Source: Macrostomum hystrix (Eukaryota > Platyhelminthes > Macrostomidae). Taken from it: DNA of 64,000 nucleotides. Positions 32,955 to 43,703 of the stretch are shown piece after piece. Position numbers and translations under genes: made by a program. Positions within the stretch are counted from its first letter, which is position 1; each line of letters starts with the position of its first letter. The notes under the pieces are model-generated. The model worked only from the letters and a program-made list of their open reading frames with translations, made no database searches and was not told the origin of the DNA. Location of the stretch: contig CATNEN010000032.1 in the NCBI GenBank assembly GCA_950097015.1, forward strand, positions 806,001 to 870,000. The letters run 5' to 3'.

Positions 32955-34975
32955 ATTAAGTACATATTGTATTAATTAAGAAATTACAAAAAAACAATAT
33001 GATATTACCAAAAATTGGAATATGCATTTACATGCTCATAATAAAACTATATACCTTGTTAAAGAAGTAATCAAATTATATATTTATGTTAAGCAGCCCA
33101 ATGTTAATTCTATGATAATATCAACTAAGGTACATTAGCCTGACTTCCAGAAATTGTTGTCACAATAATTGTCAAAGAAAAACTATATGAAAAATCAATA
33201 CTTTTAACTTTTCTAGCCAGTTTCTATTATTTGTTTTATCTATCAAATCAAGACACTGGCACAGGGGTAGTTACAAATTCCATGTCTAAAATTGTATTTA
33301 AAAAATCGAAATAATTGGAATTAGGGAGCAGGGGAGCATAGGGCCTAATCATATATGGACATGGGGGCCATGCCCAAGCATAGCTAGACTACAAAAGCAA
33401 GGACATGGTGAATACAACATACATTGTCAAAATAAAGCTATCCACTAAACAACAATAGAAATAGCAGGAGAGATCAATAACTTACAAAGACAAATGTAAT
33501 AAAATGAATGTCCTAGCTGGAGCGAGAGGAATTTTAAAGCTAGCGACTATTCACTATTCACCGGGGTCGGTGTCCTACCAATCGTTTCAATAGCAGCAGG
33601 GAATCTGAAATTAAATAGCGTTAGAGTACTAGGGTAGCAAGCGAAGCGGAATAGGAAATGTCGTCCTCCGGCCCGGCGAAACTCCCAATGAAAAAGGAAT
33701 AACACAGTGTGAACACAAGACTCGAATAATTTGATTAGAAGTGATTTGATCAGCTGTGACTAAGATTCCAGATACGAATAGGAATTACTTTGAATATCGT
33801 TTACTTGACTTAAAAGTTATACTGACAGAATATATGTTCGCACAGAAATAAATTATAGCGCGCTCACAGTGAGAAGCAAGTCTGGCCTAACAATTTGGAT
33901 ATAACAATTTTACCTAACTGGCCTAATCCGCGCCCTACTCTTCCCGAGAGGCTCCGGTTGTCTCTGCTTTCAGCGCTGCCCCGACAAATCCTATCGGTTG
34001 GCACTCCTTCTGCCGGACGGCGGAGTCTCCGAAGAGAGCACGTACTGACTTCGACAACCAGCGCCTATCTAGACCACCCTTGTCAGCGGCGCACTCTCAA
34101 GACGCGTAGCGCCGAAAGCTACCTAACTGAACAAGCGGAGCGTGGTCGGGCGGGGAAGGACAAAACAAGTGGACTTAATTTGCTGGCGCGTGCTTCTCAC
34201 AGTGTGAGGCGAATTGCCGATAGCGATAATTTGCACGTGCTTCTCACAGTGTGAGGCGGATTGCAGAAAAAGATAATTTTGGACTACCAAAAACACGCTT
34301 CGTTATATAGAGTCATTTCAACCCCAAACTAGGTCGATCGGCGAGGTGGATGCCTGGCTGTAGCTTGAGCCAAGGTGACAAATCACAGTAGACTTGCGAC
34401 CGCCGTTCTGAGCCCCGGGGTTGCTTCTTGCCGAGGGTAGACAGGTAGTGAGGCCAGGTCGCTCGCTGATTGGCCGGGACCGTAGCCCAGGGGTAGCGCT
34501 CGCGGGGTGGTGGGCGTCCGTTCCCCCAGCTGTTCCGGCCCGGCTTGGCGTGGTTGACTCTTAGCAAAAAACACACGCGTCTAAAAATAGATAATTAAGC
34601 ACTGAAAAATAACACGGGGAGATAGAAGTACAAACAAGCTGACACTACACAAACTTAGTTGATGTGTCCACATTTGCTAAAGCAATACTTCCTCGAGCAA
34701 AATTATGGTAGGTTTTCGTTTTTCTAATAAAAAAAGAAGATATTTTCCATCGTACCTATTGGTTGCATTCATTAGCCTAGCTGGTGGCTTCGGAACTCCT
34801 AGAGATGAACGCATATTAGGCTCTGGAATATAACTAGCATGCCATACAAGTTAAGTCGTGCCAAAGCCAAGCCAAGGAATTACAAGAGCAGAAAAAAATG
34901 TAAATGTGCAATTACATATTGGTCAAAATAATTTCTAAATTTACTTTAACAAATGTATTGCTTCAAAAAATATTT
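32955..34975. other. Non-coding interval
   Basis: AT-rich to about 33850, then a GC-richer segment (33890-34570) with short open frames but no recognised motif. CGTGCTTCTCACAGTGTGAG is present twice, 47 bp apart (34189 and 34236). Nothing else could be supported. Confidence 0.5.
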
Positions 34976-35068
34976 AGTGACCAGCCAGACACAAAGAGAC
35001 ACAACGGGACAATTGGCGAGCAAGGCGAGCAACGCGCGGGAGGCGCACAGCGAAAAAGCGACCTCCAA
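34976..35068 (-). repeat. Split repeat B2
   Basis: 93 bp identical to 35345-35437, beginning AGTGACCAGCCAGACACAAA on the plus strand. Confidence 0.9.
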
Positions 35069-35155
35069 GCTTTGTATTTTTTTTTAACGGGTTACAAAGA
35101 ATTGAAAAAGGTAATATTTGTATTCGAGTTAAAAGCAGAAATTGAATTAAAAAAA

Positions 35156-35437
35156 AACTCAAGCGGAGAGCTGCGCGCAAATTGAATCCGAAAACGTGGT
35201 GAGAGGCTCACCTAAAAAGGCTAGCAGGCGGCGGGGGGTGGGGGACGGCCCCACCCCACACAGATGCACAGAGACAGCAAGGGGGCGGGCTGATCACTAA
35301 AGCCGGTTTGCACAGGCGCAAGCACCTATGCAAACCAAAGCATTAGTGACCAGCCAGACACAAAGAGACACAACGGGACAATTGGCGAGCAAGGCGAGCA
35401 ACGCGCGGGAGGCGCACAGCGAAAAAGCGACCTCCAA
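35156..35437 (-). repeat. Split repeats A2 (35156-35344) and B1 (35345-35437), fused
   Basis: A2 matches 38704-38892 with one visible change (CACCTATG against CACCCATG). B1 matches 34976-35068. Their direct junction at CATT|AGTGACC is the expected circle-junction copy. Confidence 0.9.
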
Positions 35438-35478
35438 ACCCCAAAGCGAGCAAGCGAACAAAAGCAGAAGGCTGGGAG

Positions 35479-36537
35479 CTAAAACAAAGCAGAGACACCG
35501 CGGGCAAAAGTCACAGCAGCCTCCGCTGTCTGGTGAAACCGGGGGAGATAACGCTGCACAGCTTCACTTCTCCAGTCACCAATGCGCATGATATCAGCCA
35601 CTGGGAGGCCCAGCACAGACGCCCAGGTAGCTCCTCCTCGTCGCAGGCTGTGCGCGGAGTAAGATTCTGGTCGAACGCCGACTGCGGCAAACTTGTCACG
35701 GAGGAAGCAGTCCAGGTGCCTCCCAGTCAGCAGGCGCAAGCCGCCACTTCCGTCGGCGTAGGACCAGAGTGGTGACTCTGCTGACTTCAATTCGTTGGCG
35801 CGGATGTGTCGCTCGACTGCGCTAACCGGGCACAGCGCACGCTGCCGCGCCAATCTCGGCAGCAGTACCAGGTGGCTGCGCTCCTTGAACTGGATGGTCT
35901 TGCCGAACTCGCAGCGCAACACCAGACCCTTCGGATGCTGAAGCAGGTCGGCGCGCCGGGAAAGGGCCGGGCCCTTACCAGTTCGTGGCAGAAAGCTGGA
36001 CTTTCGCAGCATTCCCCACCAGCAGCAGATGGTCACAGCCCAGCAGGCCAGCTGCAGCCTGTCGGTCTCGTCAACTAGTCGTCGCATCTCCGTCAGCATT
36101 GTAGGCGACACAGGCCGCTTTCGGTTCACGCGCAGTCCGAGGACTCATTTAGCGCCGCGAAGGAGAAGAACCGCTGAAGCGTGCTTAGTCAGGTCCGGCG
36201 ACGAGTTAATTCGGAACCAGAGCGACAGAGAGCTGTAGACTGCCGAGATGCTGCTGTAGGCATGTAGCCGTGTGCCGATCAGACTGGCCAAATAGTTCAA
36301 CAGGCTCGTGACGTTGCAGGACATTGGATCGCAGCCGGTTTGGTGGCAGAACTCCCGCCACTCACGGACGTGTCTGTTGACTGCCTGCGCCGACCTCGGT
36401 GCGTACGCAGCGCTCAGCAGCGATGTGGCGCGGCTGCTAAGAGAGTCTGACGCAGCTGGGCGGCCTGAAAATGAAGAAAGGAGGCGGTCGCCAAGCCAAA
36501 AGCATGCTGATACAGTGATTGTAGAATGCTTGGGCAT
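35479..36537 (-). pseudogene. Tyrosine recombinase of the Ngaro-like element, one in-frame stop
   Basis: N-terminal SAM-like domain (AVNRHVREWREFCHQTGCDP), then the catalytic domain with WWGMLRKSSFLPR (first Arg), HSLRRGGATWA (His-x-x-Arg) and IGDWRSEAVQRYL with the Tyr nucleophile. One TGA at 36145-36147 lies between LLLRGAK and VLGLRVNRK. The frame is the same on both sides, so this is a single nonsense change in an otherwise complete protein. The enzyme normally integrates the circular DNA copy. Confidence 0.85.
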
Positions 36538-38045
36538 ATAAAACCATACAAGCGGAGTAAAAAGTTTAAAAGCTGGCCTCGCTCATGCAACCGCGAGGCA
36601 GCGTCCGCAAAAATTTGAAAATCACCAGGCACATGAAACGCGCGAATGCTCATTCCAAAGCGCAAACACATCAGGGCCACCGTCTGCAGCAGCCGCTGCA
36701 ACGCAGGACACTTTGAAACGCCTTTGTTGATGATGTGACAGGCCGTCTGGTTGTCGCAGTAGATGCTCACCTTGCAACCTTTGAGCACATCCCTCCACCT
36801 CATCACTGCCAGCAGAGGGACCAACGCTTCCTTGTAGTTGATCGGCAGGTTCGCGAAGGCTGATCCTGCATCCTTCTCCCAGTCCAGGTAGCACCAGTCA
36901 AACAGACCATCCTGGTCACGCAGCAGCGCCGCACCACCTCTGCCGCACGCATCGGATTCCATCGCCACAACTCGATTGTAGCTCGGCCACAGCTGCACCC
37001 ATCGGCACGCCTGCAACGCCACCTTCCACCAGTTCAGCTGACTGCGTAACCCGGAGTCGACCAGCGTTCGCTGTCCACGCCGTAAGGTGTTGCACCGCTC
37101 AATCAGCTCACGCAAGAAGGTCCTTCCGCAACTGATGACCTGCGCTGCCCACCCTAACTTGCCAATGACCTGTTGGAGGGCCCGCTGACTAATCCTCACC
37201 TTGGCTAACTCGGCACCAACCAGGTTGATCAACTTCCTCGCCTTCTCATCCGGCAGCTTCTTGATTCCTTCCACAGTGTCGAACTCAATTCCAAGGAATG
37301 ACATCCGCTGCGCCGGCGGCTGACATTTGGCCGGGTTGACGGTGAATCCCAGCCGAGTCAGCAAGTAAATCAGATCGACGTAGAAGCGCTGGCAGTTCTC
37401 CTGCGTCCCGCAGTAGGCAAAGTCGTCCAGGTAAGACTCGGTGTTGATGAAGCCTCTGCGCACCATCATCAGATGAATCGCATTGCTCAGGCGCTGAAAG
37501 CACGTGACCGAGGCTGCCGCCCCGAACGGCAGGCGTGTATCGAACATGTAGGTGGGAGTGGCGCAGCCAGGAAACTTGAACTTGAGACCGGTGTTGACGA
37601 AGTCTTCTGGGTGCACTCCACATGCGCGGTATGCTTCACTCAGGTCAACTTTAGTCATATAGCAGCCTCTCGTTAACTTACTTGCGAAGTTTTCAGCGCT
37701 TGAAAACCGCAACTTCTCATTGCTCTCCCAGTGCGCGTTCACCGACAGATTGTCCGGCCGACTGCAATCGTGAATTAGACGTACCCGGCCGTCATCCTTC
37801 GGCAAGGCTCCCAGCGCACTCACAATCCGAGGCCGCCACCCATCCGAGCACCGACGGTAGCGGTCAAGGCGAATTTCCCTCAGAATTTGCGTTTGAACAG
37901 CTTCAGCGTAAACATTCACAGATTCATAGTTGCTGACCTCGACAGACTTCAGGTTTTCTCGCTGCACATTCGTAATCCGAAATCCTTCCGACACACCATT
38001 CAGGATAAATTGCTTTCTGTCCAGCGGCAGATCGATCGACTCCAA
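36414..38045 (-). CDS. Reverse transcriptase-RNase H of the Ngaro-like element
   Basis: Complete open frame. RT motifs: LGALPKDDGRVRLIHDCSRP, MTKVDLSEAYR with the first catalytic Asp, RLPFGAAASVTCFQRLSNAI and TESYLDDFAYCG with the Asp pair, then FLGIEFD. The RNase H part has VAMESDACGRGGAALL and KVSIYCDNQTACHIIN. The frame overlaps the start of the recombinase by about 120 bases. Its length and order fit DIRS-order elements. No methyltransferase domain is present, which favours Ngaro/PAT over DIRS1. Confidence 0.85.
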   Translation of the reverse strand: MESIDLPLDRKQFILNGVSEGFRITNVQRENLKSVEVSNYESVNVYAEAVQTQILREIRLDRYRRCSDGWRPRIVSALGALPKDDGRVRLIHDCSRPDNLSVNAHWESNEKLRFSSAENFASKLTRGCYMTKVDLSEAYRACGVHPEDFVNTGLKFKFPGCATPTYMFDTRLPFGAAASVTCFQRLSNAIHLMMVRRGFINTESYLDDFAYCGTQENCQRFYVDLIYLLTRLGFTVNPAKCQPPAQRMSFLGIEFDTVEGIKKLPDEKARKLINLVGAELAKVRISQRALQQVIGKLGWAAQVISCGRTFLRELIERCNTLRRGQRTLVDSGLRSQLNWWKVALQACRWVQLWPSYNRVVAMESDACGRGGAALLRDQDGLFDWCYLDWEKDAGSAFANLPINYKEALVPLLAVMRWRDVLKGCKVSIYCDNQTACHIINKGVSKCPALQRLLQTVALMCLRFGMSIRAFHVPGDFQIFADAASRLHERGQLLNFLLRLYGFICPSILQSLYQHAFGLATASFLHFQAAQLRQTLLAAAPHRC

Positions 38046-38117
38046 CTCTTCCGTCCATGCCTCCAGCTTCAGGTCAGTTGATAAAACAGAGGAAGTTAAA
38101 ACCGGATCGACGCGCAG

Positions 38118-38688
38118 TCAGTGCAGAGGCCTGCTCACCTCAGCACCGTCATCCCTGTGCGCCATCGCCGCTGAGTGGCCAAGTCCACAACGCCGGCACC
38201 GATGAGCGAAACGGCAGTTCCGCCTTGAACATCCAGTTTCCTTATTGAAATCAAAGCAGGGTGGCTGCAGGCTTTGTCTTGGCACCCGGTCAACTCTGGC
38301 AGTCGGTGCACTCTGTGGGGCCATCAGGTAGGTGGCAACTCGACCAAGGTCGGATCCGCGCAACTCCCATGACGTCTCGCCATCTTCACTCAGTCTGCAC
38401 TCGTCATCAAACCTCATGACTCGTTCGCGATAGAAGGCAGTTGCCTCTCCGCCATAGCGCCGTCTCTTCTCATACGCGTCGTCACTGCGGCAGCTTCATC
38501 TTGCTCCTCGTCCTCGTCGTCCGCATTCTCAAAGTCGGAGGCGATACCCTCGAGGTGCGCCCTCAGCCGCAGTAAAAGTTCACATTTTTTGCCTTGTGTT
38601 GAAAGCCCTAGGCTCTGAAGCTTCTGACGTAGCGCCCTTACAGTGGTAGGCGCTTCGGATGCAAGTGGCTCGTTAGAGTTTGGCATGA
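38118..38688 (-). CDS. Gag-like region with SAP domain and zinc fingers
   Basis: Reading leftward, the frame starts at the ATG at 38686 (MPNSNEPLAS). A SAP-type DNA-binding motif (VRALRQKLQSLGLSTQGKK.ELLLRLRAHL) is followed by an acidic stretch (ADDEDEEQDEA). A second frame, overlapping at 38414-38417, carries Cys/His fingers: CFDFNKETGCSRRNCRFAHR and CRRCGLGHSAAMAH. Together they look like a nucleic-acid-binding gag. Whether the two frames are joined by frameshifting or are a mutational break is unclear. Confidence 0.65.
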
Positions 38689-38703
38689 TTGTGCAAAAAA
38701 TCA

Positions 38704-38892
38704 AACTCAAGCGGAGAGCTGCGCGCAAATTGAATCCGAAAACGTGGTGAGAGGCTCACCTAAAAAGGCTAGCAGGCGGCGGGGGGTGGGGGACGGCCCC
38801 ACCCCACACAGATGCACAGAGACAGCAAGGGGGCGGGCTGATCACTAAAGCCGGTTTGCACAGGCGCAAGCACCCATGCAAACCAAAGCATT
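38704..38892 (-). repeat. Split repeat A1
   Basis: 189 bp, matches 35156-35344. The gag start lies just downstream on the minus strand, so the element's promoter should lie here. Confidence 0.9.
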
Positions 38893-39112
38893 TATACTAC
38901 AAATTTTATTCAGTCGGATACTTTTATTCGATTTAACTACACAATTTAACAACTACCAGTACGACAATGAACTCGATCGAGACAAATATTTGTTTTTAAA
39001 TAAAATCACTTTATAATGCTAATTGAAAAAAATGCCGAAACAACGCGTTAAAAAAGCATTATAATAACATTTCTGAATAATAGATTTTAAATGAATTACT
39101 TGTGCATTAAAA

Positions 39113-40054
39113 TTAAAAATGCATTATTTTTGCATTATGGGCTCCTAGGGCCACCTTCCAAGCCGAGATGGCACTTTCAACTGGCGTTAGGAAAGGACTG
39201 TAGCGAGGGAGCCGCCGAAATTCAGCAATGCCAACAGCCTCATTCAGCTCAGCGTAGTTATGGCTGCTCACGTTGTCAAAGACCAGATAGACCACTTGCC
39301 CTGGCCAAGCTGCCTGCACGTTTCCAGTCGTGATTTGCAAAAACTCTGCAAAACGATCCTTGGTCATGCCGCTGGTATAGACCTGATAGTGCACAACAAG
39401 TTGAGGAGACATAGCCAGACAGATGGTGATGCGTGGGCCCTTCTGGCTTGCGACTCGTCGATACGCTCTTTGACCTTTGGCTCTTTGCCGCCGCATCCAA
39501 CTGTCAAAACCAAACTCATCAATGTACACCTTCGGCGCATTGACGACTTCGGGAGAGCACCACCAGTGGCAATAAGCCTCTCTCTCCGCCAGAGCAGCCG
39601 GTGAGTTTCTCTCGGCCGGAGCATCACGAACTAGCTTCACGGAATACAAGAGACCTTCAAGATGCCGACTTAATGTTGACAAACCAACATTTGGCTTGTT
39701 GGGAAACCGTGCTTGCACACGAGCATTGATGTCCTCCAGTGTCAGAAGGCAGTTATCTTCCAGCAACTCACGGCAGAACTGTCCCATTGCACCATCAAAC
39801 TTCGTATATGTCCTACCCCCTCTCCGATTCTTCTCACGCCAGCCTGTTCGAATGATTGAGTATGCCGTCGTCCTTTTGATGTTCATCAGTGCCGCCAAAT
39901 GCAGGAAGTCCTAGCCGTTGTTATGAGCATCCAGCACACGCGCTCGATCCTGATTCGTGATTCGCACGTACGGGCCGCGGCCATCAACGTCGCTTCCGGT
40001 CGCTTCTGACTCCGACTCTGACTCTGACTCCGGTCCGTTCACCCCTTCCTCCAT
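39113..40054 (-). pseudogene. IS630/Tc1-like DDE transposase, single premature stop
   Basis: The ATG at 40054 (MEEGVNGPESESESE) begins an acidic leader and a helix-turn-helix region. A TAG at 39911-39913 interrupts NNG-DFLHLAAL. The I2 homologue has Glu there, so one base change explains it. Downstream the protein is complete: VYIDEFGFDSW (first Asp), VVYLVFDNVSSHN (second Asp), YSPFLTPVESAIS (Glu). By count, 32 residues separate the last two catalytic residues. It ends NAKIMHF. The family is the IS630-Tc1-mariner superfamily, but I could not match the DD32E spacing to a named group. Confidence 0.75.
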
Positions 40055-40593
40055 GTTCGTGCGTTAGATCAGTAGACAGATATTCTTCACGAAAGAAGCA
40101 ATTCTCAGTAGTAGCCTTCTCTCTTGTTCAACGACCGCCGTTTTATCTGTGCTAAATTCAATGCCACAAGGCCAGAAATCATTTTCCTTTACAGTCTCAA
40201 TCTCGGTTTTCAATCTTCCCATAGACAATAAACCGAGTACATGTAACTTACAGAATGGACATTAGTCTCTCCAATTCTCTCTCCCAAAGTCAGAAGCAGA
40301 GGCGACAGGAAAGCAAGGGTCTGAAGCTGAGCGTGTCTAAATTGAATGATGGGTGTCTAAATTGAATCTGTGCTTTGCCTCGGAACTAGAATTTTTACCA
40401 TAGACAAATCGCTCTCAATGAGGAAGTGTTTAAATTGAATATCCACTGTCTAAATCGAATATCAGCTGTTTAAATTGAAGTCAGCATTGTCTAATCTGAA
40501 CGTCCAACTGAAGGTATAAAAATAGTGTCGAAAATGAATGTCAAGTTGTCTAATTTGCAGCGCAGATTTGTTGAAATTGAACGGGAAAATGTG
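39113..40593 (-). mobile_element. IS630/Tc1-like element I1, left end missing
   Basis: The right end TTGAAATTGAACGGGAAAATGTG (40571-40593) followed by TA resembles the end of element I2. 40320-40590 carries repeated GTCTAAATTGAAT-like words, as in the I2 terminal repeats. The sequence after TA continues as a Harbinger end (GCTGTTCCGTGAAATCGGCC, then CAG), so I1 sits inside a Harbinger terminal region. No matching left end was found before 39113. CCATAGAC occurs at 40219 and 40398. Confidence 0.6.
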
Positions 40594-40741
40594 TAGCTGT
40601 TCCGTGAAATCGGCCCAGGTACCGATTTCATGAAGCACTGCTAACTGATATTTAGCAGCTGCTAGCTGGCTTTTGGTTTCATGTGTCCAGCAGCTGCTAA
40701 AAATTCTTTAGAAGACTGCTAAATTTTGGTGTCAACACTTA

Positions 40742-42237
40742 CACCATTTTACCCTCAATTTTGAACAACGAAAACTTCAATAGTGACAAACTCCGATTCA
40801 AATTCGACAGTTAACGGCAAGGCACGTCAAAGCTACATTCAATTTTGACACAGTCAACTTCAATTTTGAAAAGGTCCGATTTAGCCAATGCGCGAGCTAA
40901 ATCCTCACTCCTCATGTTGTCTAAAACTCTGATTCAAGTTTGACACAGTGTACGACAAAAGTTACACTCTATGGTAAATTCTCCTGAATATCCGCTTCAA
41001 TTTTATCAACTCCACTTCAATATAGACAGTCTACGTCCAATTTCGACGGACTGGTAAGACAGAAAGGTGGTCGGTGGAGCGTAACATCTGTTGGATATAT
41101 TCGTCCCATTTCCTCACTTAAAGCCTTCATTAAAAACACCAGTTAACATTTATTTAACGTAGAACGGGTCCGAACAAATGGTGCATTGAAAACAGTCTTT
41201 TTAGGTCATTAAGTCCCTCATCTCCAGGGTCTCCTCAGAGCACAGCCACTCTGCAAACTGGTGTCGGGTCTCAATCGTAGTAACCGAGTTTCTCTCAGCC
41301 GGTATGTCGCGAACCAGTTTGGTTGTATACAGAGCACCGTCAAACTTGATGCTAATGGTCTTGTCCGAGACGTGCGGCTTGCTTGGGTATCTGTTGCGCA
41401 ACATGCCGTTCATCAGCGACAGCGTAAGCAGTGGGTTGTGCTGGACGATTGCGCACAGAAAGCGTTGCATTTCGTTGTCCCACTTTGAATGCTTCGCACC
41501 TCCCTTTGCTTTCTTCTCAGCTCTGCCGGTCCGAACAATGGCATAAGCAGTCGTCCCCTTTATCCCCAGTTGGATCGCAAGGTGTACGAAGTCCTCTCCG
41601 TTCTCATGAGCTGTAATTAGGCGCTGTCGATCCTGAACATAAACTGACTGGTTTCTTCTTTGTTCCGGCTGCTGCTCTTCGTCAATCGGATCGTCGGTTG
41701 ACTCCGAACCTTCTTCTTCCAGAAACGATTCCGCGTCCTCGTCGATCATTTAAATTTTCTAAGTTATGGAGTATAACAATAAGGACAGAACGGAAGCGAG
41801 TCAAGGTGGCGGATTAAACTAGAGTGACACGGAGAAGAGAAGGCTCTCATCTTACTTTTACCCTGGACAAGACCATTTCGTTTATGGCAAAAGCTCCCGA
41901 TGGTTCATGTACTGTATAGTCATGAAAGTCCGTCAAAATTGGACGTAGACTGTCTATATTGAAGTGGAGTTGATAAAATTGAAGCGGATATTCAGGAGAA
42001 TTTACCATAGAGTGTAACTTTTGTCGTTCGCTGGGTCAAAATTGAATCAGAGTTTTAGACAACATGAGGAGTGAGGATTTAGCTCGCGCATTGGCTAAAT
42101 CGGACCTTTTCAAAATTGAAGTTGACTGTGTCAAAATTGAATGTAGCTTTGACGTGCCTTGCCGTTAACTGTCGAATTTGAATCGGAGTTTGTCACTATT
42201 GAAGTTTTCGTTGTTCAAAATTGAGGGTAAAATGGTG
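40742..42237 (-). mobile_element. IS630/Tc1-like element I2 with 311-bp terminal inverted repeats
   Basis: Terminal repeats 40742-41052 and 41927-42237 begin CACCATTTTACCCTCAATTT, with TA on both sides (40740-40741, 42238-42239). Each repeat contains about nine variants of TTCAATTTTGAC spaced by roughly 25-40 bp, possibly transposase-binding sites. The only gene is a truncated transposase. It is inserted in the left arm of H4 and is related to I1 just to its left. Confidence 0.9.
41201..41749 (-). CDS. Truncated IS630/Tc1-like protein: helix-turn-helix only
   Basis: The ATG at 41749 starts an acidic leader (MIDEDAESFLEEEGSEST). A helix-turn-helix region follows (LITAHENGEDFVHLAIQLGI, TTAYAIVRTGRAEKKAKGG), then a second DNA-binding half (HNPLLTLSLMNGMLRNRYPS). 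The protein stops after FAEWLCSEETLEMRDLMT, just before where the first catalytic Asp is found in I1. The open frame is undamaged over 182 residues, so the catalytic domain was removed cleanly. A DNA-binding-only product could repress the family, as truncated products do in some P-element strains. That is inference. Confidence 0.7.
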   Translation of the reverse strand: MIDEDAESFLEEEGSESTDDPIDEEQQPEQRRNQSVYVQDRQRLITAHENGEDFVHLAIQLGIKGTTAYAIVRTGRAEKKAKGGAKHSKWDNEMQRFLCAIVQHNPLLTLSLMNGMLRNRYPSKPHVSDKTISIKFDGALYTTKLVRDIPAERNSVTTIETRHQFAEWLCSEETLEMRDLMT

Positions 42238-42394
42238 TAGCAGTCTGCTAAGGGAACGTTTCGGTGCGATGTCTATGGACAAAAAAGGGGGGTTTTAGCA
42301 GACTGTTATTTCTTGGTTTCATGAGAGTAGCAGCTATGCTAAGAAGGGGGCAAATTTTACTGTTAAAGTTTAGCATCCTAGATAGCTGGCTAAG

Positions 42395-43434
42395 ATGGAG
42401 CTGTTCGACCCTCTACACTTGGCAATTCATCAAGGCGAGCATCGACAGAGAGTGTTCAATGAACGTGTGCATTTCGACGCCGACGCAGATTTCAAGCAGC
42501 ATTATAGAATGAATGAACATACGTTTGAGTCTCTGCTGGATCGCATCGGCCCACAATTGGAGTACGATGCAGCAAGAACCGGAAGCCTTAGTGCCCACGA
42601 GCAGGTTTTGACGGCGCATCGATTCTACGCCTCCAATAGTTTCTACCACATACTGAGGGACGCGCATGGGCCTTCCGAATCAACTGTGACGCGTGTCTTG
42701 AAGCGAGTAACAAGCGTCATCAATGCCGATTTATTCCAAGAATCTGTCGCGTGGCCTGATGAGCCAATCGGTGTTGCACAAAGGTTCTTCGACATTGCGG
42801 GACTTCCGTCCGTTTGTGGACTTGTTGGTGGAACGCTCATTCCAGTAAAGAAGCCCGAAGTACACGAGAACCAGTTCGTTGACCGTAAGGGTCAGCACTC
42901 ATTGAACGTGCTTCTGGTGAGCGGTCCGGACCACCAATTCTACTATTGTAACGCTTCGTGGTCAGGCAGTGTCAGTGATGCTAGAGTTCTGCGAAACAGC
43001 AATCTGTTTGCGAGATTTGACACCGATCATTGGCGACCTTTTCCTGGAGCAGTCATACTCGGTGACAGCATTTTTCCTTGTCTGGATTGGCTCATCCCGC
43101 CTGTGCTTGGCGACAACCTGCCTCATGCCACCCCGCGTTCAACCGGGCCCAGAAGAAGACGCGATCAGTGGTAGAACGCAGCATCGGAATACTGAAACTA
43201 AGATTTCCGTGTTTGAACGGTTTGCGCGTCCAGGGCCCTCGATATGCTGCTGAGATAGTGAAGGCTTGTGTGATTCTGCATAACTTCTGCATTCAGCACG
43301 AAGGACAAGTAGATGAAAACATCGCTGCGGCGCTTCTGCCTCCGTTGCCTGACGACGTCGCCCTTCAGCCTGCAGCTGGGGCAGCAGGGATGCAGGACAA
43401 CAGGCGAAGGCAGCTAATTCAATTGTTTAATTGA
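42395..43434 (+). pseudogene. HARBI1-like transposase of H4, catalytic Asp lost and frameshifted
   Basis: The ATG at 42395 starts MELFDPLHLAIHQGEH. The blocks FYHILRDAHGPSESTVTR, FVDRKGQHSLN and SVSDARVLRNS (second Asp) are present. The first catalytic Asp is replaced by Gly: CGLVGGTLIPV, codon GGT at 42827-42829, where sisters have VDG. Near 43130 the frame shifts, and the end (RSVVERSIGILKLRFPCL, with the Glu, to QLIQLFN-stop) lies in another frame. It therefore has two independent inactivating changes. A GTCTATGG motif (42271-42278) is 116 bp upstream of the start. Confidence 0.85.
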
Positions 43435-43703
43435 TCTTTACGCCGTTGGTTGGCGCAATTGATAATAACAATGTATCGCTTTCCGCTAAGCATGACTGTT
43501 TAATGTTTATTTCATTGCAACCGTTTCAGTTACGTGGCTTTGATATTATTGTATGCATAAGTAGATGTTCCAGAGATGTTCCCAATTAGTGAGGGCGTTG
43601 AAAATATACGAGATAATACGAACAATGCAAGTATTGCATTAAAAGCATGCAAAAACGCACCAACCAGACTTGCTTCGCAAATTGTGTCATTTAGTTAATT
43701 GTG

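Larger units (their letters stand above)
34976..38892 (-). mobile_element. Tyrosine-recombinase retroelement with split direct repeats (Ngaro/PAT-like)
   Basis: Reading leftward the order is repeat A1 (38892-38704), gag-like genes, RT-RNase H, tyrosine recombinase, B1 (35437-35345), A2 (35344-35156), a spacer of about 87 bp, and B2 (35068-34976). This A1-body-B1A2-B2 layout is the split-direct-repeat arrangement described for Ngaro/PAT-type members of the DIRS order, which insert through a circular intermediate by recombinase rather than by integrase. No target duplication is expected or seen. Confidence 0.85.
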
